DNA of 64,000 nucleotides from JAAYCI01 sp031548875 (GCA_031548875.1 JAVBQQ010000033.1:49605-113604), one strand, 5' to 3'. Positions 32,175 to 41,281 are shown, numbered from the stretch's first letter. Notes: generated by a model from the sequence alone, not told the origin. A program made the numbers and translations.

Positions 32175-33617
32175 GTGCCCACACAGCCGTTCCCGCATCG
32201 CGCGCTCCCTCGCCTGTTCACCCGTCTCACACCGCCCCAAACGCTGGTGGCCAGCTTTTTGGGCATGATCCTCATCGGCGCCCTGCTGCTCTGCCTGCCT
32301 GCCGCCAGCCGCTCGGGCCAGAGCGTGGGCTTTCTCAACGCCCTCTTCACCGCCACCAGCGCCAACTGCGTTACCGGCCTTGTGGTGGTGAACACGCTGG
32401 AGCACTGGACGGTCTTTGGCAAGGCGGTCATCCTCGCGCTCATCCAGCTGGGCGGGCTCGGGCTGGTAGCCGTGCTCACCATCAGCATGGTGGTGCTGCG
32501 CCGACGCATCTCGCTGCGCAGCCGCCGGGTCATCCAGGCGTCTTTCAATCAGGAGAGCGTGGGCGGCATGGTGCGGCTGGTGCGCATGGTCATCCTCACC
32601 ACCGCCGTTTTCGAGGGCGCCGGCGCGGCGCTGCTCACCATCGGCTTTTACACCTGGCCGCCCGGCGGCGTTCCGCTGGGCTTTGGGCAGGCGCTGGGCA
32701 AGGGCATCTTCCACGCCATCTCCGCCTTCTGCAACGCCGGGTTCGATGTGCTGGGCCCCTACAGCCTGATGCCTTACGCGGCAAACCCCTTCATCCTCAT
32801 CACCATCATGGTGCTCATCGTCGCGGGGGGGCTCGGGTTCATCGTGTGGGCGGAGCTGCTCTCCCGCCCCAAAAGGGAGGATCCCATCAAAAAACACTGG
32901 CGTTTGCGCACACAGCTGCGCCACCTCTCGCTACACACAAAGCTGGCGCTTTCCATCACCGGGGCGCTCATCGCGGCGGGGGTGGGGCTGTTCCTGTTGC
33001 TGGAGTGGGACAACCCCGGCACGATGGGCGGCATGCCGCCGGGGCAGAAGGCGCTCGCCGCGCTGTTCCAGTCGGTCACGCTGCGCACCTGCGGCTTCGA
33101 CGCCATCGGCCAGGGTGAGCTAACAGATACCTCCAAGGCCGTCTCCTGCCTTTTCATGCTGGTGGGCGGTTCGCCCGCGGGCACGGCCGGCGGCTTCAAA
33201 ACAGTCACGCTGGGGGTCATCCTCGCCTCGATGCTGTCCGCCCTGCGCGGGCGGAACAGCATCGAGGCGGCAGGGCGCACCCTGCCGCTGGAAATGCTGC
33301 AAAAGTCGCTCACCGTGGTGAGCCTGCTGCTGGCCACCACCTTCCTCTCCACCCTGCTGCTCCATTTTACCGAGGCCGGCAGCCCCTTCCCCCACACCAT
33401 CATCGACCTGTTCTTCGAGAGTGCGTCGGCCACTGGCACCGTCGGCCTCAGCACCGGCATCACGCCCTACCTGTCCTCGGCGGGCAAGGGGGTGCTGTCC
33501 GCCTGCATGTTCATCGGGCGGCTGTCACCCGTCACTGTGGCCGTGGCGCTCAGCATGCGTTACAGCCGCATGGGCGGCCAGTACGCCTACCCGGCCGAGC
33601 GGGTCATCATCGGCTAA
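32175..33617 (+). CDS. ktrB: Potassium transporter KtrB/TrkH-type membrane subunit
   Basis: A 480-residue membrane protein of the Trk/Ktr/HKT superfamily with four pore repeats. Selectivity loops are visible as TATSANCVTGL, SAFCNAGFD, TLRTCGFDAI and SATGTVGLST, each with the conserved Gly or its neighbour. It carries K+ (or Na+) into the cell, powered by a Na+ or H+ gradient, when bound to a KtrA ring. GTG 32175 is chosen: AGAGGTG is seven bases upstream and it removes an unlikely 112-residue hydrophilic prefix. The regulatory subunit gene follows after 65 bases. Confidence 0.93.
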   Translation: MPTQPFPHRALPRLFTRLTPPQTLVASFLGMILIGALLLCLPAASRSGQSVGFLNALFTATSANCVTGLVVVNTLEHWTVFGKAVILALIQLGGLGLVAVLTISMVVLRRRISLRSRRVIQASFNQESVGGMVRLVRMVILTTAVFEGAGAALLTIGFYTWPPGGVPLGFGQALGKGIFHAISAFCNAGFDVLGPYSLMPYAANPFILITIMVLIVAGGLGFIVWAELLSRPKREDPIKKHWRLRTQLRHLSLHTKLALSITGALIAAGVGLFLLLEWDNPGTMGGMPPGQKALAALFQSVTLRTCGFDAIGQGELTDTSKAVSCLFMLVGGSPAGTAGGFKTVTLGVILASMLSALRGRNSIEAAGRTLPLEMLQKSLTVVSLLLATTFLSTLLLHFTEAGSPFPHTIIDLFFESASATGTVGLSTGITPYLSSAGKGVLSACMFIGRLSPVTVAVALSMRYSRMGGQYAYPAERVIIG

Positions 33618-33682
33618 ACACTTTTTATACGATACATTTCACGATCCGGCATATCAATCGGGAAAGGATGCGAACAACGAGC

Positions 33683-34330
33683 ATGAAAAACAAAGGCAAG
33701 GACCAGCAGTACGCGGTCATCGGGCTGGGGCGTTTCGGCATGAGCATCGTACAGGCGCTGGCCGAGTACGACGTGAACGTGCTGGCCTGCGACAAGGACC
33801 CGGAGATGGTGCACCTGGCCGCCGAATACGCCACCCACGCCGTGCAGGCCGACGCCGCGGACGACGCGTCGATGGAGCGGCTGGGCCTGGGCAATTTCGA
33901 TGTGGTGGTGGTGGCCATCGGGGAGGATTTTGAGGCCGCCGTGCTGGCCATCATGCGGGCGAAGGAACTGGGAGCCAGGTACATCGTGGCCAAGGCCATC
34001 GGGCAGCGGCAGGCGCGCATCTTCGAGAGCCTGGGGGCGGACCTTGTGGTGCAGCCGGAGCACGAGATGGGAACCCGCATCGCCCGGCGGCTGATGCGCC
34101 CCAACATCCTGGACGTGCTGGAAAAATCGGAGTATTACACCGTCACAGAGATGCGCCCCCTGGACGAATGGGTGGGCAAAACGGTGGGAACCGCAAACAT
34201 CCGCAAGGAATCGGGCATGACGCTGCTGGCCATCATCCGCGACGGGCGGCCCATCATCCCGGTTTTGGCCACCCAGACGCTGCGGGCCGACGACCTGCTC
34301 ATCACGATGTGCGCCCGCGGCGACGTATAG
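33683..34330 (+). CDS. ktrA: Potassium transport regulatory subunit KtrA/TrkA (RCK)
   Basis: A 215-residue RCK protein. The N-terminal Rossmann domain has GLGRFGMS (nucleotide loop) and the acidic strand end ACDKDPE, binding ATP/ADP or NAD(H). The C-terminal RCK_C domain (about 135-215) ends LRADDLLITMC; this domain binds c-di-AMP in relatives. An octameric ring gates KtrB. ATG 33668 is an alternative start but directly abuts AAAGG. Confidence 0.93.
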   Translation: MKNKGKDQQYAVIGLGRFGMSIVQALAEYDVNVLACDKDPEMVHLAAEYATHAVQADAADDASMERLGLGNFDVVVVAIGEDFEAAVLAIMRAKELGARYIVAKAIGQRQARIFESLGADLVVQPEHEMGTRIARRLMRPNILDVLEKSEYYTVTEMRPLDEWVGKTVGTANIRKESGMTLLAIIRDGRPIIPVLATQTLRADDLLITMCARGDV

Positions 34331-34345
34331 CAGCCCAAAAACCTG

Positions 34346-34374
34346 TTGACACCATTTCTTGTACCGTATACCAT
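34346..34374 (+). promoter_or_regulatory. Sigma-A promoter of the SDR gene
   Basis: Consensus -35 TTGACA (34346-34351), 17-bp spacer, -10 TACCAT; TATACC at 15 bp is an alternative. Confidence 0.6.
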
Positions 34375-34450
34375 CAGTGTAAGCCCCGCCCATCGGGGCC
34401 TGCACGTCTCCCACGCAGACCCCCGGCACGGACATGTTGACATAGGAAGG

Positions 34451-35224
34451 ATGATTGATGTGAAACTGAAAGACAAGGTGGTCATCGTCACCGGCGCCGC
34501 CCGCGGCCTGGGGCAGGAATTTGCGCTGCGCGCCGCCGCCGAGGGCGCCCTTGTGGCTGCGGCCGACCGCATCCATTGCGCAGACACGGCGGCGAAGATC
34601 GAGGCGGCGGGTGGGCAGTGCCTGCCCGTGCAGCTGGACGTGACCAAGGCCGAAAGCGTGGACGAGATGGTGGCCGAGGTGATGGAAAAGTACGGCCGCA
34701 TCGACGGCCTTGTGAACAACGCCGCCATGTACGCCACCATCAAGATGGCCCCCTTCGACGAGATCTCGGAGACCGACTGGGACGCGGTGTTCACCACAAA
34801 CGCCAAAGGTGTGTGGCTGTGCTGCAAGGCCGTCTACCCGCACATGAAAAAGAGGAGCTTCGGCTCTATCGTAAACATCTCCTCCTCCTCCATCCTGGAG
34901 GGTACCCCCTATTTTGCCCACTATGTGGCCAGCAAGGGCGCCGTGTGGGCGTTCACGCGCAGCATCTCGCGCACGGCAGGCGAATACGGCATCCGGGTCA
35001 ACTCTGTCACCCCCGGCTACACGCTCACCGAGGCCGCCAAGGGAATTGGAAGCGGCACCGACGCCTTCGAGGAAAATTTCAACGCCAATATCGAGGCCCG
35101 TGCCATCCAGCGCAGCATGCAGCCGGGAGACGTGGCCGGTACCGTGCTCTTTCTGCTCAGCGACGATTCCGCCTTCCTCACCGGCCAGAACATCAACGTG
35201 GACGGCGGCCGCACCCATTACTGA
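34451..35224 (+). CDS. Short-chain dehydrogenase/reductase
   Basis: A 257-residue classical SDR. The cofactor loop is TGAARGLGQ, NNAAMYA follows, and the catalytic Ser (SSSSILEG), Tyr and Lys (HYVASKGA) are present. The C-terminal FLTGQNINVDGGRTHY is typical of FabG-like oxidoreductases. The acidic/basic pattern after the second strand (AAADRIH) leaves NAD versus NADP open. Substrate unknown; it stands alone with a promoter and terminator. GTG 34460 would be better spaced from AGGAAGG than ATG 34451. Confidence 0.9.
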   Translation: MIDVKLKDKVVIVTGAARGLGQEFALRAAAEGALVAAADRIHCADTAAKIEAAGGQCLPVQLDVTKAESVDEMVAEVMEKYGRIDGLVNNAAMYATIKMAPFDEISETDWDAVFTTNAKGVWLCCKAVYPHMKKRSFGSIVNISSSSILEGTPYFAHYVASKGAVWAFTRSISRTAGEYGIRVNSVTPGYTLTEAAKGIGSGTDAFEENFNANIEARAIQRSMQPGDVAGTVLFLLSDDSAFLTGQNINVDGGRTHY

Positions 35225-35250
35225 ATGGGTACAAACAGGACAAACGATGC

Positions 35251-35287
35251 ATCCGCCACCCCTGGCAGCAGGGATGGCGGATTTTTC
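35251..35287 (+). terminator. Intrinsic terminator after the SDR gene
   Basis: ATCCGCCA-C-CCCTG pairs with CAGGG-A-TGGCGGAT around GCAG (one mismatch), followed by TTTTC. Confidence 0.9.
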
Positions 35288-35451
35288 TTGCCCATCATAC
35301 GCGATTCGTATTCACATCGCGCACAGTTCTTTTTCTCTTTTTACCCTTTCCACCCGCCGCACCCTTTGTGCGCAAGCGCGTGCAAGTGCCCCTGTATATG
35401 GATTAACGATAGCTGTACCGCTTTTTTCTTCGTGAAAGGATTAACACCCCT

Positions 35452-35467
35452 TGATAATAAAATATCA
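35452..35467. promoter_or_regulatory. AT-rich dyad upstream of the hydCBA promoter
   Basis: TGATA and TATCA arms face each other across six A/T bases, ending five bases before the -35 box. The position and AT-rich TTGATA half-site are loosely like Rex (NADH-sensing) operators, but the match is imperfect. Confidence 0.4.
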
Positions 35468-35471
35468 TTTC

Positions 35472-35500
35472 TTGACACTGTTTTTTATCTATGTTAGGGT
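35472..35500 (+). promoter_or_regulatory. Promoter of the hydCBA operon
   Basis: Consensus -35 TTGACA (35472-35477), 17-bp spacer, weak -10 TAGGGT (35495-35500). Confidence 0.6.
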
Positions 35501-35510
35501 GGGACGCGTA

Positions 35511-35552
35511 TCGGCCCGCAAGCGGGCCCCGCGGCCGCGTGCGGCCGTGTTT
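35511..35552 (+). repeat. Tandem GC hairpins in the hyd leader
   Basis: GGCCCGC/GCGGGCC with a two-base loop is followed at once by CGGCCGC/GCGGCCG, also with a two-base loop. Both are perfect 7-bp stems, just before the hydC ribosome binding site. No T-run follows. They may stabilise the mRNA 5' end. Confidence 0.6.
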
Positions 35553-35568
35553 GCAGGGAGGGACATAC

Positions 35569-36093
35569 ATGGTATCCACAAAGACACAGTGCGCCCAGTG
35601 CGCACAAGCCACCGACCAAGACCTGCTGGACCAGATCGGCGAGCTGGCCAGGGGCTACGCCGCCGACGGTTCTCTCATCCAGGCGCTGCACATGGCGCAG
35701 GGGCTGTACGGCCACCTGCCGCTCCCGGTGCAGCAGGTGGTGGCCGACGCGATGGGCATGCCGGTCGCGCAGGTTTCGGGCGTCGTCAGCTTTTATTCCT
35801 ACTTTTCAACAAAACCCCGGGGGCGGCACACCATCCGCGTCTGCCTGGGCACCGCCTGCTATGTGCGCGGCGGCAAAAAAATCGTGGACAAGTTGGGCGA
35901 GGTGCTGGGCGTGAAGGTGGGCGAAACCACCGAAGACCGCGCCTTCACACTGGAGGTGGCCCGCTGCATCGGCGCCTGCGGCCTGGCGCCCGCCATGGCC
36001 GTGGACGACGTAGTGTACAAACAGGTGAACCCGGACAAGCTGGAGAACATCCTGGAGCGCTACCGCAAGGAGGACGAGAAGCATGCCGGTTAA
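35569..36093 (+). CDS. hydC: HydC / NuoE-like [2Fe-2S] subunit of NAD-linked [FeFe]-hydrogenase
   Basis: A 174-residue thioredoxin-fold ferredoxin of the NuoE family. The N-terminal helical part (LIQALHMAQGLYGHLP) is typical, and the cluster ligands are CLGTAC (near 100) and CIGAC (near 140). It helps transfer electrons between HydB and HydA. GGGAGGGA five bases before ATG 35569 defines the start, rejecting 26 extra codons. It overlaps hydB by 11 bases. Confidence 0.94.
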   Translation: MVSTKTQCAQCAQATDQDLLDQIGELARGYAADGSLIQALHMAQGLYGHLPLPVQQVVADAMGMPVAQVSGVVSFYSYFSTKPRGRHTIRVCLGTACYVRGGKKIVDKLGEVLGVKVGETTEDRAFTLEVARCIGACGLAPAMAVDDVVYKQVNPDKLENILERYRKEDEKHAG

Positions 36094-39000
36094 ACTGAAA
36101 ACCGAGGTGGGCCGCATCACCAGCGCCGAGGACCTCATCCGTGTGAAAGACACTTACAACGCCGAGCAGGAGGCCTGCTCCCGGCGCATTCTTGTATGCG
36201 GCGGCGCGGGCTGCGTCTCCTCGCATTGCGCGGAGGTAAAGAACGCGCTGGAGGCCGCCATCAAACAGCACGGCCTCGATGACGTCTCCCTCTCTGTCAC
36301 CGGGTGCATGGGCACCTGCGCGCTGGGCCCCGCCATCCTCATCCAACCCGAGGGCGTGTTCTACACGCTGCTGGACGCCGCCAGGGTGGAGGAGATCGCC
36401 GAGCGGCATCTCGTCGGCGGCGAGGTGGTCGAGGAGTTCACCTACTTCGACGAGGAGGAAGGGACTTACATCCCCAGGATGGAGGACATCCCTTTCTTTA
36501 AAGAGCAGGTGCGCATCGCCCTGCGCAACTGCGGCCAGATGGACTACGGCTCGCTGGCCGGGTACATCGCGCGCGACGGCTATTTCGCGCTGGCGAAAGC
36601 CCTCGCAGGCCAGCCGGCCGACGTGGTGGAGACGGTGAAGGCCTCTGGCCTGCGCGGCCGCGGCGGCGCGGGCTTCCCCACCGGCGTCAAGTGGGAGGCG
36701 GGCATGAAGGCCTCGTCACCCGACGGACAGAAGTACATGGTGTGCAACGCCGATGAAGGCGACCCCGGCGCGTTCATGGACCGCTCCATCCTCGAAGGCG
36801 ACCCCCACGGCATCATCGAGGGGATGATGCTGGGCGGCTACGCCATCGGCGCTTCCAAGGGCTACGTGTATGTGCGGGCGGAGTACCCGCTGGCCATCGA
36901 GCGGCTGGCCATCGCCATCGTGCAGGCGAAAGAAGCGGGGCTTTTGGGCAAGAACGTTCTGGGCAGTGGGTTTTCCTTTGACCTTGAGATCCGCATGGGC
37001 GCCGGCGCTTTCGTGTGCGGCGAGGAGACAAGTCTCTTGGCCTCCATCGAGGGTGAGCGGGGCGAGCCCCGCCAGAAGCCGCCCTTCCCCTTCGAGAGCG
37101 GCCTGTACGGCCGCCCCACCATCATCAACAACGTGGAAACGCTGGCCAACATAGCGCCCATCGTGCTGAACGGGGGCGAATGGTACCGCCAGTTTGGCAC
37201 CGAGAAGAGCCCTGGCACCAAGGTGTTTGCCCTGGCGGGCGACATAGAGAACACCGGCATCATCGAGGTGCCCATGGGCATCGCTTTGGGCGACATCGTC
37301 TTCAAGATCGGCGGCGGCGTGCGCGGCGGCAAGGCGTTCAAGGCCATCCAGTCGGGCGGCCCGTCGGGCGGCTGCCTTACAAAGGCCCATATGAACGTAA
37401 AGGTGGACTACGAATCCCTCGCCGAACTGGGCGCCATCATGGGCTCGGGCGGGCTGGTCGTGATGGGCGAGGACACCTGCATGGTGGACACCGCCCGCTA
37501 TTTCCTTGACTTCATCCGCGACGAATCCTGCGGCAAATGCCTGCCCTGCCGGGTGGGCACCAAGCGCATGCTGGAGATTCTGGAGCGCATCACCGAGGGC
37601 AGGGGCAAGGACGGCGATATCGAGCTGCTGGAACAGCTGGCCGAAACCTTAAAGGACGCCGCCATGTGCGGTCTGGGGCAGACGGCCTCCAATCCCGTGC
37701 TCTCTACCATCCGTTACTTCCGCGACGAGTACGAATCGCACATCTACGAAAAGCACTGTATGGCCGGCGTGTGCGCCGAACTGCAGACCAGCCCCTGCCA
37801 GAACGCCTGCCCGGCGGGCGTGTTCGTGCCGGGGTACCTCTCGCTCGTGTCCGCCGGCCAGTTCGGCGACGCCTACCGTCTCATCCGGAGAGAGAACCCC
37901 TTCCCGGCCGTGTGCGGCCGGGTATGCACCCATCCCTGCGAGAGCCACTGCCGCCGCAGCCAGGTGGACCAGCCCCTCTCCATCTGTGAGATCAAGCGTT
38001 TCGTGGGCGACTATGCCATGCGCGACGAATACTTTGTGCCCGATATCGCCAGCCTGTCGCACACCGGCCAGCGGGTGGCCATCATCGGTTCGGGGCCGTC
38101 CGGTCTCACCTGCGCATACTACCTGGCTCACCTGGGCCACGAGGTGGACGTGTATGAGGCCGAGAGCGTGGCCGGCGGCGTGCTCTACTGGGGCATCCCG
38201 GAGTTCCGCCTGCCCAAGGACGTGCTGGCCAAGGAGGTCGCTGTCATCGAGGACGCCGGCGTGCGCATCCACCTGAACACGCGCATCGGGCGGGACATCG
38301 AATTCGCCCAGCTGCAGGCGGACCACGACGCCGTATACATCGCCGTGGGCACGCAGAAGTCCCGTCTGCTGGAGATCCCCGGCGAGGAGGCCGAGGGCAT
38401 GGAGAGCGGTCTCGCCTTCCTGCGGCGCATCGGCCTGTCGGGCGACCGCTCGGTGCCCGGCCGCCTTGTCGTGGTGGGCGGGGGCAGCACCGCCATGGAC
38501 TGTGCCCGCGTGGCCGTGCGCCTGGGGGCCGAGGAGGTCACCGTCGTTTATCGCCGCACCGAGGGCCAGATGCCTGCCTCCAAAGAGGAGATTCTCGAAG
38601 CCAAGGAGGAGGGCGTGCGCATCGTCACGCTGGCGTCACCGCTGGAAGTGGTGCAGAAAGATGGCCGGGTGGCCGGCATCCGCTTCACTCGCCGCGCCCT
38701 GGCAGACTACGGCCCCGATGGCCGCCGCCGCAGCCAGACCGTGGCAGGCGACGAGTTCACCATCGACTGCGACGGCATCGTCGTCGCCATCAACCAGGAC
38801 GTGGACACCCAGCTGTATGCCACCACCGAGGTGAAGGTGACCGCTTCCGGCTCGCTGGACATCAACAAGTTCACCGGCGCCACCTCGCACGAGGGCATCT
38901 TTGCCGGGGGCGACGCCTCCCCCTGGGGAGCCAACGTGGTCATCCGCGCCATCGCCGACGGCAAGCGCGCCGCCTCCGCCATCGACCGCTACCTCGGCGG

Positions 39001-39202
39001 CAGCGGTGTGCTGAACAAGGGCGAGGATCTCGCCATCCCCGTCATCGAGGACTACGAGGTGACCGAGCCGCACGACCGCTTCCCCACCCGCATGCTGGAC
39101 ATTTCCAGCCGCATCGACAGCTTTGCCGAGGTGGCCCTCGGCTTCCACAAGCTGGACGCGATGGCCGAAAGCTTGCGCTGTCTGCACTGTGACCGCAAGT
39201 AA
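36083..39202 (+). CDS. hydB: HydB fused to a GltD/NfnB-like NAD(P)H-FAD module
   Basis: A 1039-residue protein. Residues 1-110 are a thioredoxin-like [2Fe-2S] domain (CGGAGCVSSHC). Residues 150-540 are NuoF-like: the FMN/NADH site GRGGAGFPTG (near 191) and the [4Fe-4S] motif CGKCLPC (near 483). In ordinary HydB a small bis-[4Fe-4S] ferredoxin would follow; here instead comes a GltD-type segment, CQNACPAGVFVPGYLSL (near 571) and CGRVCTHPCESHC, then FAD binding IIGSGPSG (near 667), and a second nucleotide site VVGGGSTAMD...VVYRRTEGQMP (near 797) whose YRR suggests NADPH. The last residues are CLHCDRK. AAGGAGGA gives a strong start. Electron bifurcation with H2, ferredoxin and NAD(H) is known for HydABC; extension to NADP(H) is inferred. 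Confidence 0.92.
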   Translation: MPVKLKTEVGRITSAEDLIRVKDTYNAEQEACSRRILVCGGAGCVSSHCAEVKNALEAAIKQHGLDDVSLSVTGCMGTCALGPAILIQPEGVFYTLLDAARVEEIAERHLVGGEVVEEFTYFDEEEGTYIPRMEDIPFFKEQVRIALRNCGQMDYGSLAGYIARDGYFALAKALAGQPADVVETVKASGLRGRGGAGFPTGVKWEAGMKASSPDGQKYMVCNADEGDPGAFMDRSILEGDPHGIIEGMMLGGYAIGASKGYVYVRAEYPLAIERLAIAIVQAKEAGLLGKNVLGSGFSFDLEIRMGAGAFVCGEETSLLASIEGERGEPRQKPPFPFESGLYGRPTIINNVETLANIAPIVLNGGEWYRQFGTEKSPGTKVFALAGDIENTGIIEVPMGIALGDIVFKIGGGVRGGKAFKAIQSGGPSGGCLTKAHMNVKVDYESLAELGAIMGSGGLVVMGEDTCMVDTARYFLDFIRDESCGKCLPCRVGTKRMLEILERITEGRGKDGDIELLEQLAETLKDAAMCGLGQTASNPVLSTIRYFRDEYESHIYEKHCMAGVCAELQTSPCQNACPAGVFVPGYLSLVSAGQFGDAYRLIRRENPFPAVCGRVCTHPCESHCRRSQVDQPLSICEIKRFVGDYAMRDEYFVPDIASLSHTGQRVAIIGSGPSGLTCAYYLAHLGHEVDVYEAESVAGGVLYWGIPEFRLPKDVLAKEVAVIEDAGVRIHLNTRIGRDIEFAQLQADHDAVYIAVGTQKSRLLEIPGEEAEGMESGLAFLRRIGLSGDRSVPGRLVVVGGGSTAMDCARVAVRLGAEEVTVVYRRTEGQMPASKEEILEAKEEGVRIVTLASPLEVVQKDGRVAGIRFTRRALADYGPDGRRRSQTVAGDEFTIDCDGIVVAINQDVDTQLYATTEVKVTASGSLDINKFTGATSHEGIFAGGDASPWGANVVIRAIADGKRAASAIDRYLGGSGVLNKGEDLAIPVIEDYEVTEPHDRFPTRMLDISSRIDSFAEVALGFHKLDAMAESLRCLHCDRK

Positions 39203-39281
39203 ATCTGCCGGGCAGCGCCGGCCATCAGGCGAACAAACACCTGCGAATCCTGCACGACTGAAGAGAAGAGAGGACGACAAC

Positions 39282-41168
39282 ATGGTCAACCTTACGATAA
39301 ACGGCAAGGAAGCCCGCGTGCCCGAGGACACCACCATCCTGCAGGCCGCCCAGGCCCTGAATATCAAGATCCCCAGCCTCTGCCACCTGAAGGATGTGAA
39401 CGCTTGCGGCGTCTGCCGCATCTGCGTGGTGGAGGTGGCCGGCAGCCGCAACCTGCAGGCCTCCTGCATCACCAAGGTGCGCGAGGGCATGGTGGTGCAA
39501 ACAAGCACCCCCCGCGTGCGCAGCGCGCGGCGCACGCTGTACGAGCTGATGCTGAGCGACCACCCAAAAGACTGCCTGAACTGCAGCCGCAGCAAAAAGT
39601 GCGAGCTGCAGGAGCTGGGCGAGTTGCTGGGCGTGGATGAGAGCCGCTTCGAGGGTGAGCAGAGCGCCTCGGGCATAGACGTCTCCCCCTCGGTCACCCG
39701 CGACCCATCCAAGTGCATCCTCTGCCGCCGGTGCGTCACCGTGTGCGGCGAGATACAGCAGGTGGGCGCCATCGGCCTGCAAAACCGCGGGTTCAACACG
39801 CTGGTAAGCCCCTCTATGGGCCTGCCGCTGGACAGCACGGCCTGCGCCATGTGCGGCCAGTGCGTGGCCGTATGCCCCACCGGCGCGCTTTCGGAAACCG
39901 ACGCGTTGGCCGCCGTGTGGAAAGCCCTGGGCGACCCCGCCAAGCGCGTGGTGGTGCAGGTGGCGCCGGCCGTGCGCGCCGCGCTGGGCGAAGAGTTCGG
40001 CTACCCGGTGGGCACGGCGGTAACCGGCCGGATGGCCAGCGCCCTGCGGGAGCTGGGCTTCGACGACGTGTTCGACACAAACTTCGCCGCCGACCTCACC
40101 ATCATCGAGGAGGGAACCGAGCTGCTCGGACGCCTCACCGCAGCCGTAACAGGCGGTCACCCTGCCCCGCATGCCCGGCAAACCGATGCTGCGCAGCGGT
40201 TTGAGAGCGACGTGAGCAAAGGTAACGATTCACACCAAACGTCGGACTCCGCCGTGCTGCCCATGATCACCAGCTGCTCTCCCGGCTGGATCAAGCACAT
40301 CGAGCACGCCTACCCGGAGGAACTGGACCACCTCTCCACCTGCAAGAGCCCGCACACCATGCTGGGCGCGCTTGCCAAGAGTTTCTACGCCGAAAAGATC
40401 GGCGCCGACCCGAAGGACCTGTATGTCGTGTCCGTCATGCCCTGCACGGCCAAGAAGTATGAGATTCGGCGCCCGGAGATGGGTAAGGACGGCCTGCCCG
40501 ACGTGGACGCCGTACTCACCACGCGGGAGCTGGCCCGCATGATCCGCCAGGCAGGTATCGACTTTGACGCCCTGCCCGAGGGCGATTTCGACACCCCCCT
40601 CGGCCTCTCCTCCGGCGCGGCGGACATCTTCGGCGTCACCGGCGGCGTCACAGAGGCCGCCCTGCGCACCGTGTACGAGCTGGTCACCGGGCGCGAACTG
40701 CCCTTCGACAAACTGCATGTGACCCCGCTGATGGGCATGGAGCAGGTGAAGACGGCGGAGGTGACCATCGAAAGCGCCCTGCCCGACTACGCAGCCTTCG
40801 AGGGCGTCACGGTCAAGATCGCCGTCACCAGCGGCCTTGCCGGGGCAGACATCCTGCTGGATGCTATTGCAAGCGGCAACAGCCCCTACCACTTCATTGA
40901 GGTGATGGGCTGCCCCGGCGGCTGTATCAACGGCGGCGGCCAACCCCGCAGCCAGCGTGAAGAGAACTACCGTGAAAAGCGCGCCGCCGCCCTGTACGGC
41001 GAAGACGAGGGCAAACCGCTGCGCAAAAGCCACGAGAACCCCGCCATCACCGCGCTGTACGAGGAATACCTTGGCGAGGTGGGCGGCGAGCTGGCACACG
41101 AGCTGCTGCACACCCATTATGTCCCCCGCGGGCTGTACAATCAGCTTACGGCACAGGCGGCACAGTAA
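39282..41168 (+). CDS. hydA: HydA, catalytic [FeFe]-hydrogenase subunit
   Basis: A 628-residue hydrogenase. N-terminal clusters: plant-type [2Fe-2S] (CHLKDVNACGVCRIC), a His-Cys3 [4Fe-4S] (HPKDCLNCSRSKKC, near 95-110), and two [4Fe-4S] (CILCRRCVTVC near 147; CAMCGQCVAVC near 190). H-cluster motifs are L1 TSCSPGW (near 328), L2 MPCTAKK (near 386) and L3 MGCPGGCINGGGQP (near 541). TSCSP rather than TSCCP is common, to my knowledge, in NAD-linked clostridial HydA. Just before L1 there is an extra hydrophilic stretch of about 30 residues with His, Gln and Ser. Maturation genes hydEFG are not in the window. Confidence 0.95.
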   Translation: MVNLTINGKEARVPEDTTILQAAQALNIKIPSLCHLKDVNACGVCRICVVEVAGSRNLQASCITKVREGMVVQTSTPRVRSARRTLYELMLSDHPKDCLNCSRSKKCELQELGELLGVDESRFEGEQSASGIDVSPSVTRDPSKCILCRRCVTVCGEIQQVGAIGLQNRGFNTLVSPSMGLPLDSTACAMCGQCVAVCPTGALSETDALAAVWKALGDPAKRVVVQVAPAVRAALGEEFGYPVGTAVTGRMASALRELGFDDVFDTNFAADLTIIEEGTELLGRLTAAVTGGHPAPHARQTDAAQRFESDVSKGNDSHQTSDSAVLPMITSCSPGWIKHIEHAYPEELDHLSTCKSPHTMLGALAKSFYAEKIGADPKDLYVVSVMPCTAKKYEIRRPEMGKDGLPDVDAVLTTRELARMIRQAGIDFDALPEGDFDTPLGLSSGAADIFGVTGGVTEAALRTVYELVTGRELPFDKLHVTPLMGMEQVKTAEVTIESALPDYAAFEGVTVKIAVTSGLAGADILLDAIASGNSPYHFIEVMGCPGGCINGGGQPRSQREENYREKRAAALYGEDEGKPLRKSHENPAITALYEEYLGEVGGELAHELLHTHYVPRGLYNQLTAQAAQ

Positions 41169-41207
41169 AAAAAGAATACAAAGCCCAAAACAATTCCCGC
41201 ACGCACG

Positions 41208-41247
41208 GCAGGCTCCCGAGACATCCGTTTCGGGAGCCTGCTTTTTA
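41208..41247 (+). terminator. Intrinsic terminator after hydA
   Basis: GCAGGCTCCCGA (41208-41219) pairs perfectly with TCGGGAGCCTGC (41230-41241), then TTTTTATT. Confidence 0.93.
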
Positions 41248-41281
41248 TTCTCTCGCCGCCACTCATTTTTTGACCCTCTTT

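Noticed and set aside
40264..40287. TSCSPGW in HydA as evidence of an inactive hydrogenase
   Set aside because: Ser after the first Cys of L1 is, to my knowledge, common in NAD-linked clostridial HydA; L2 and L3 are intact, so activity is likely.
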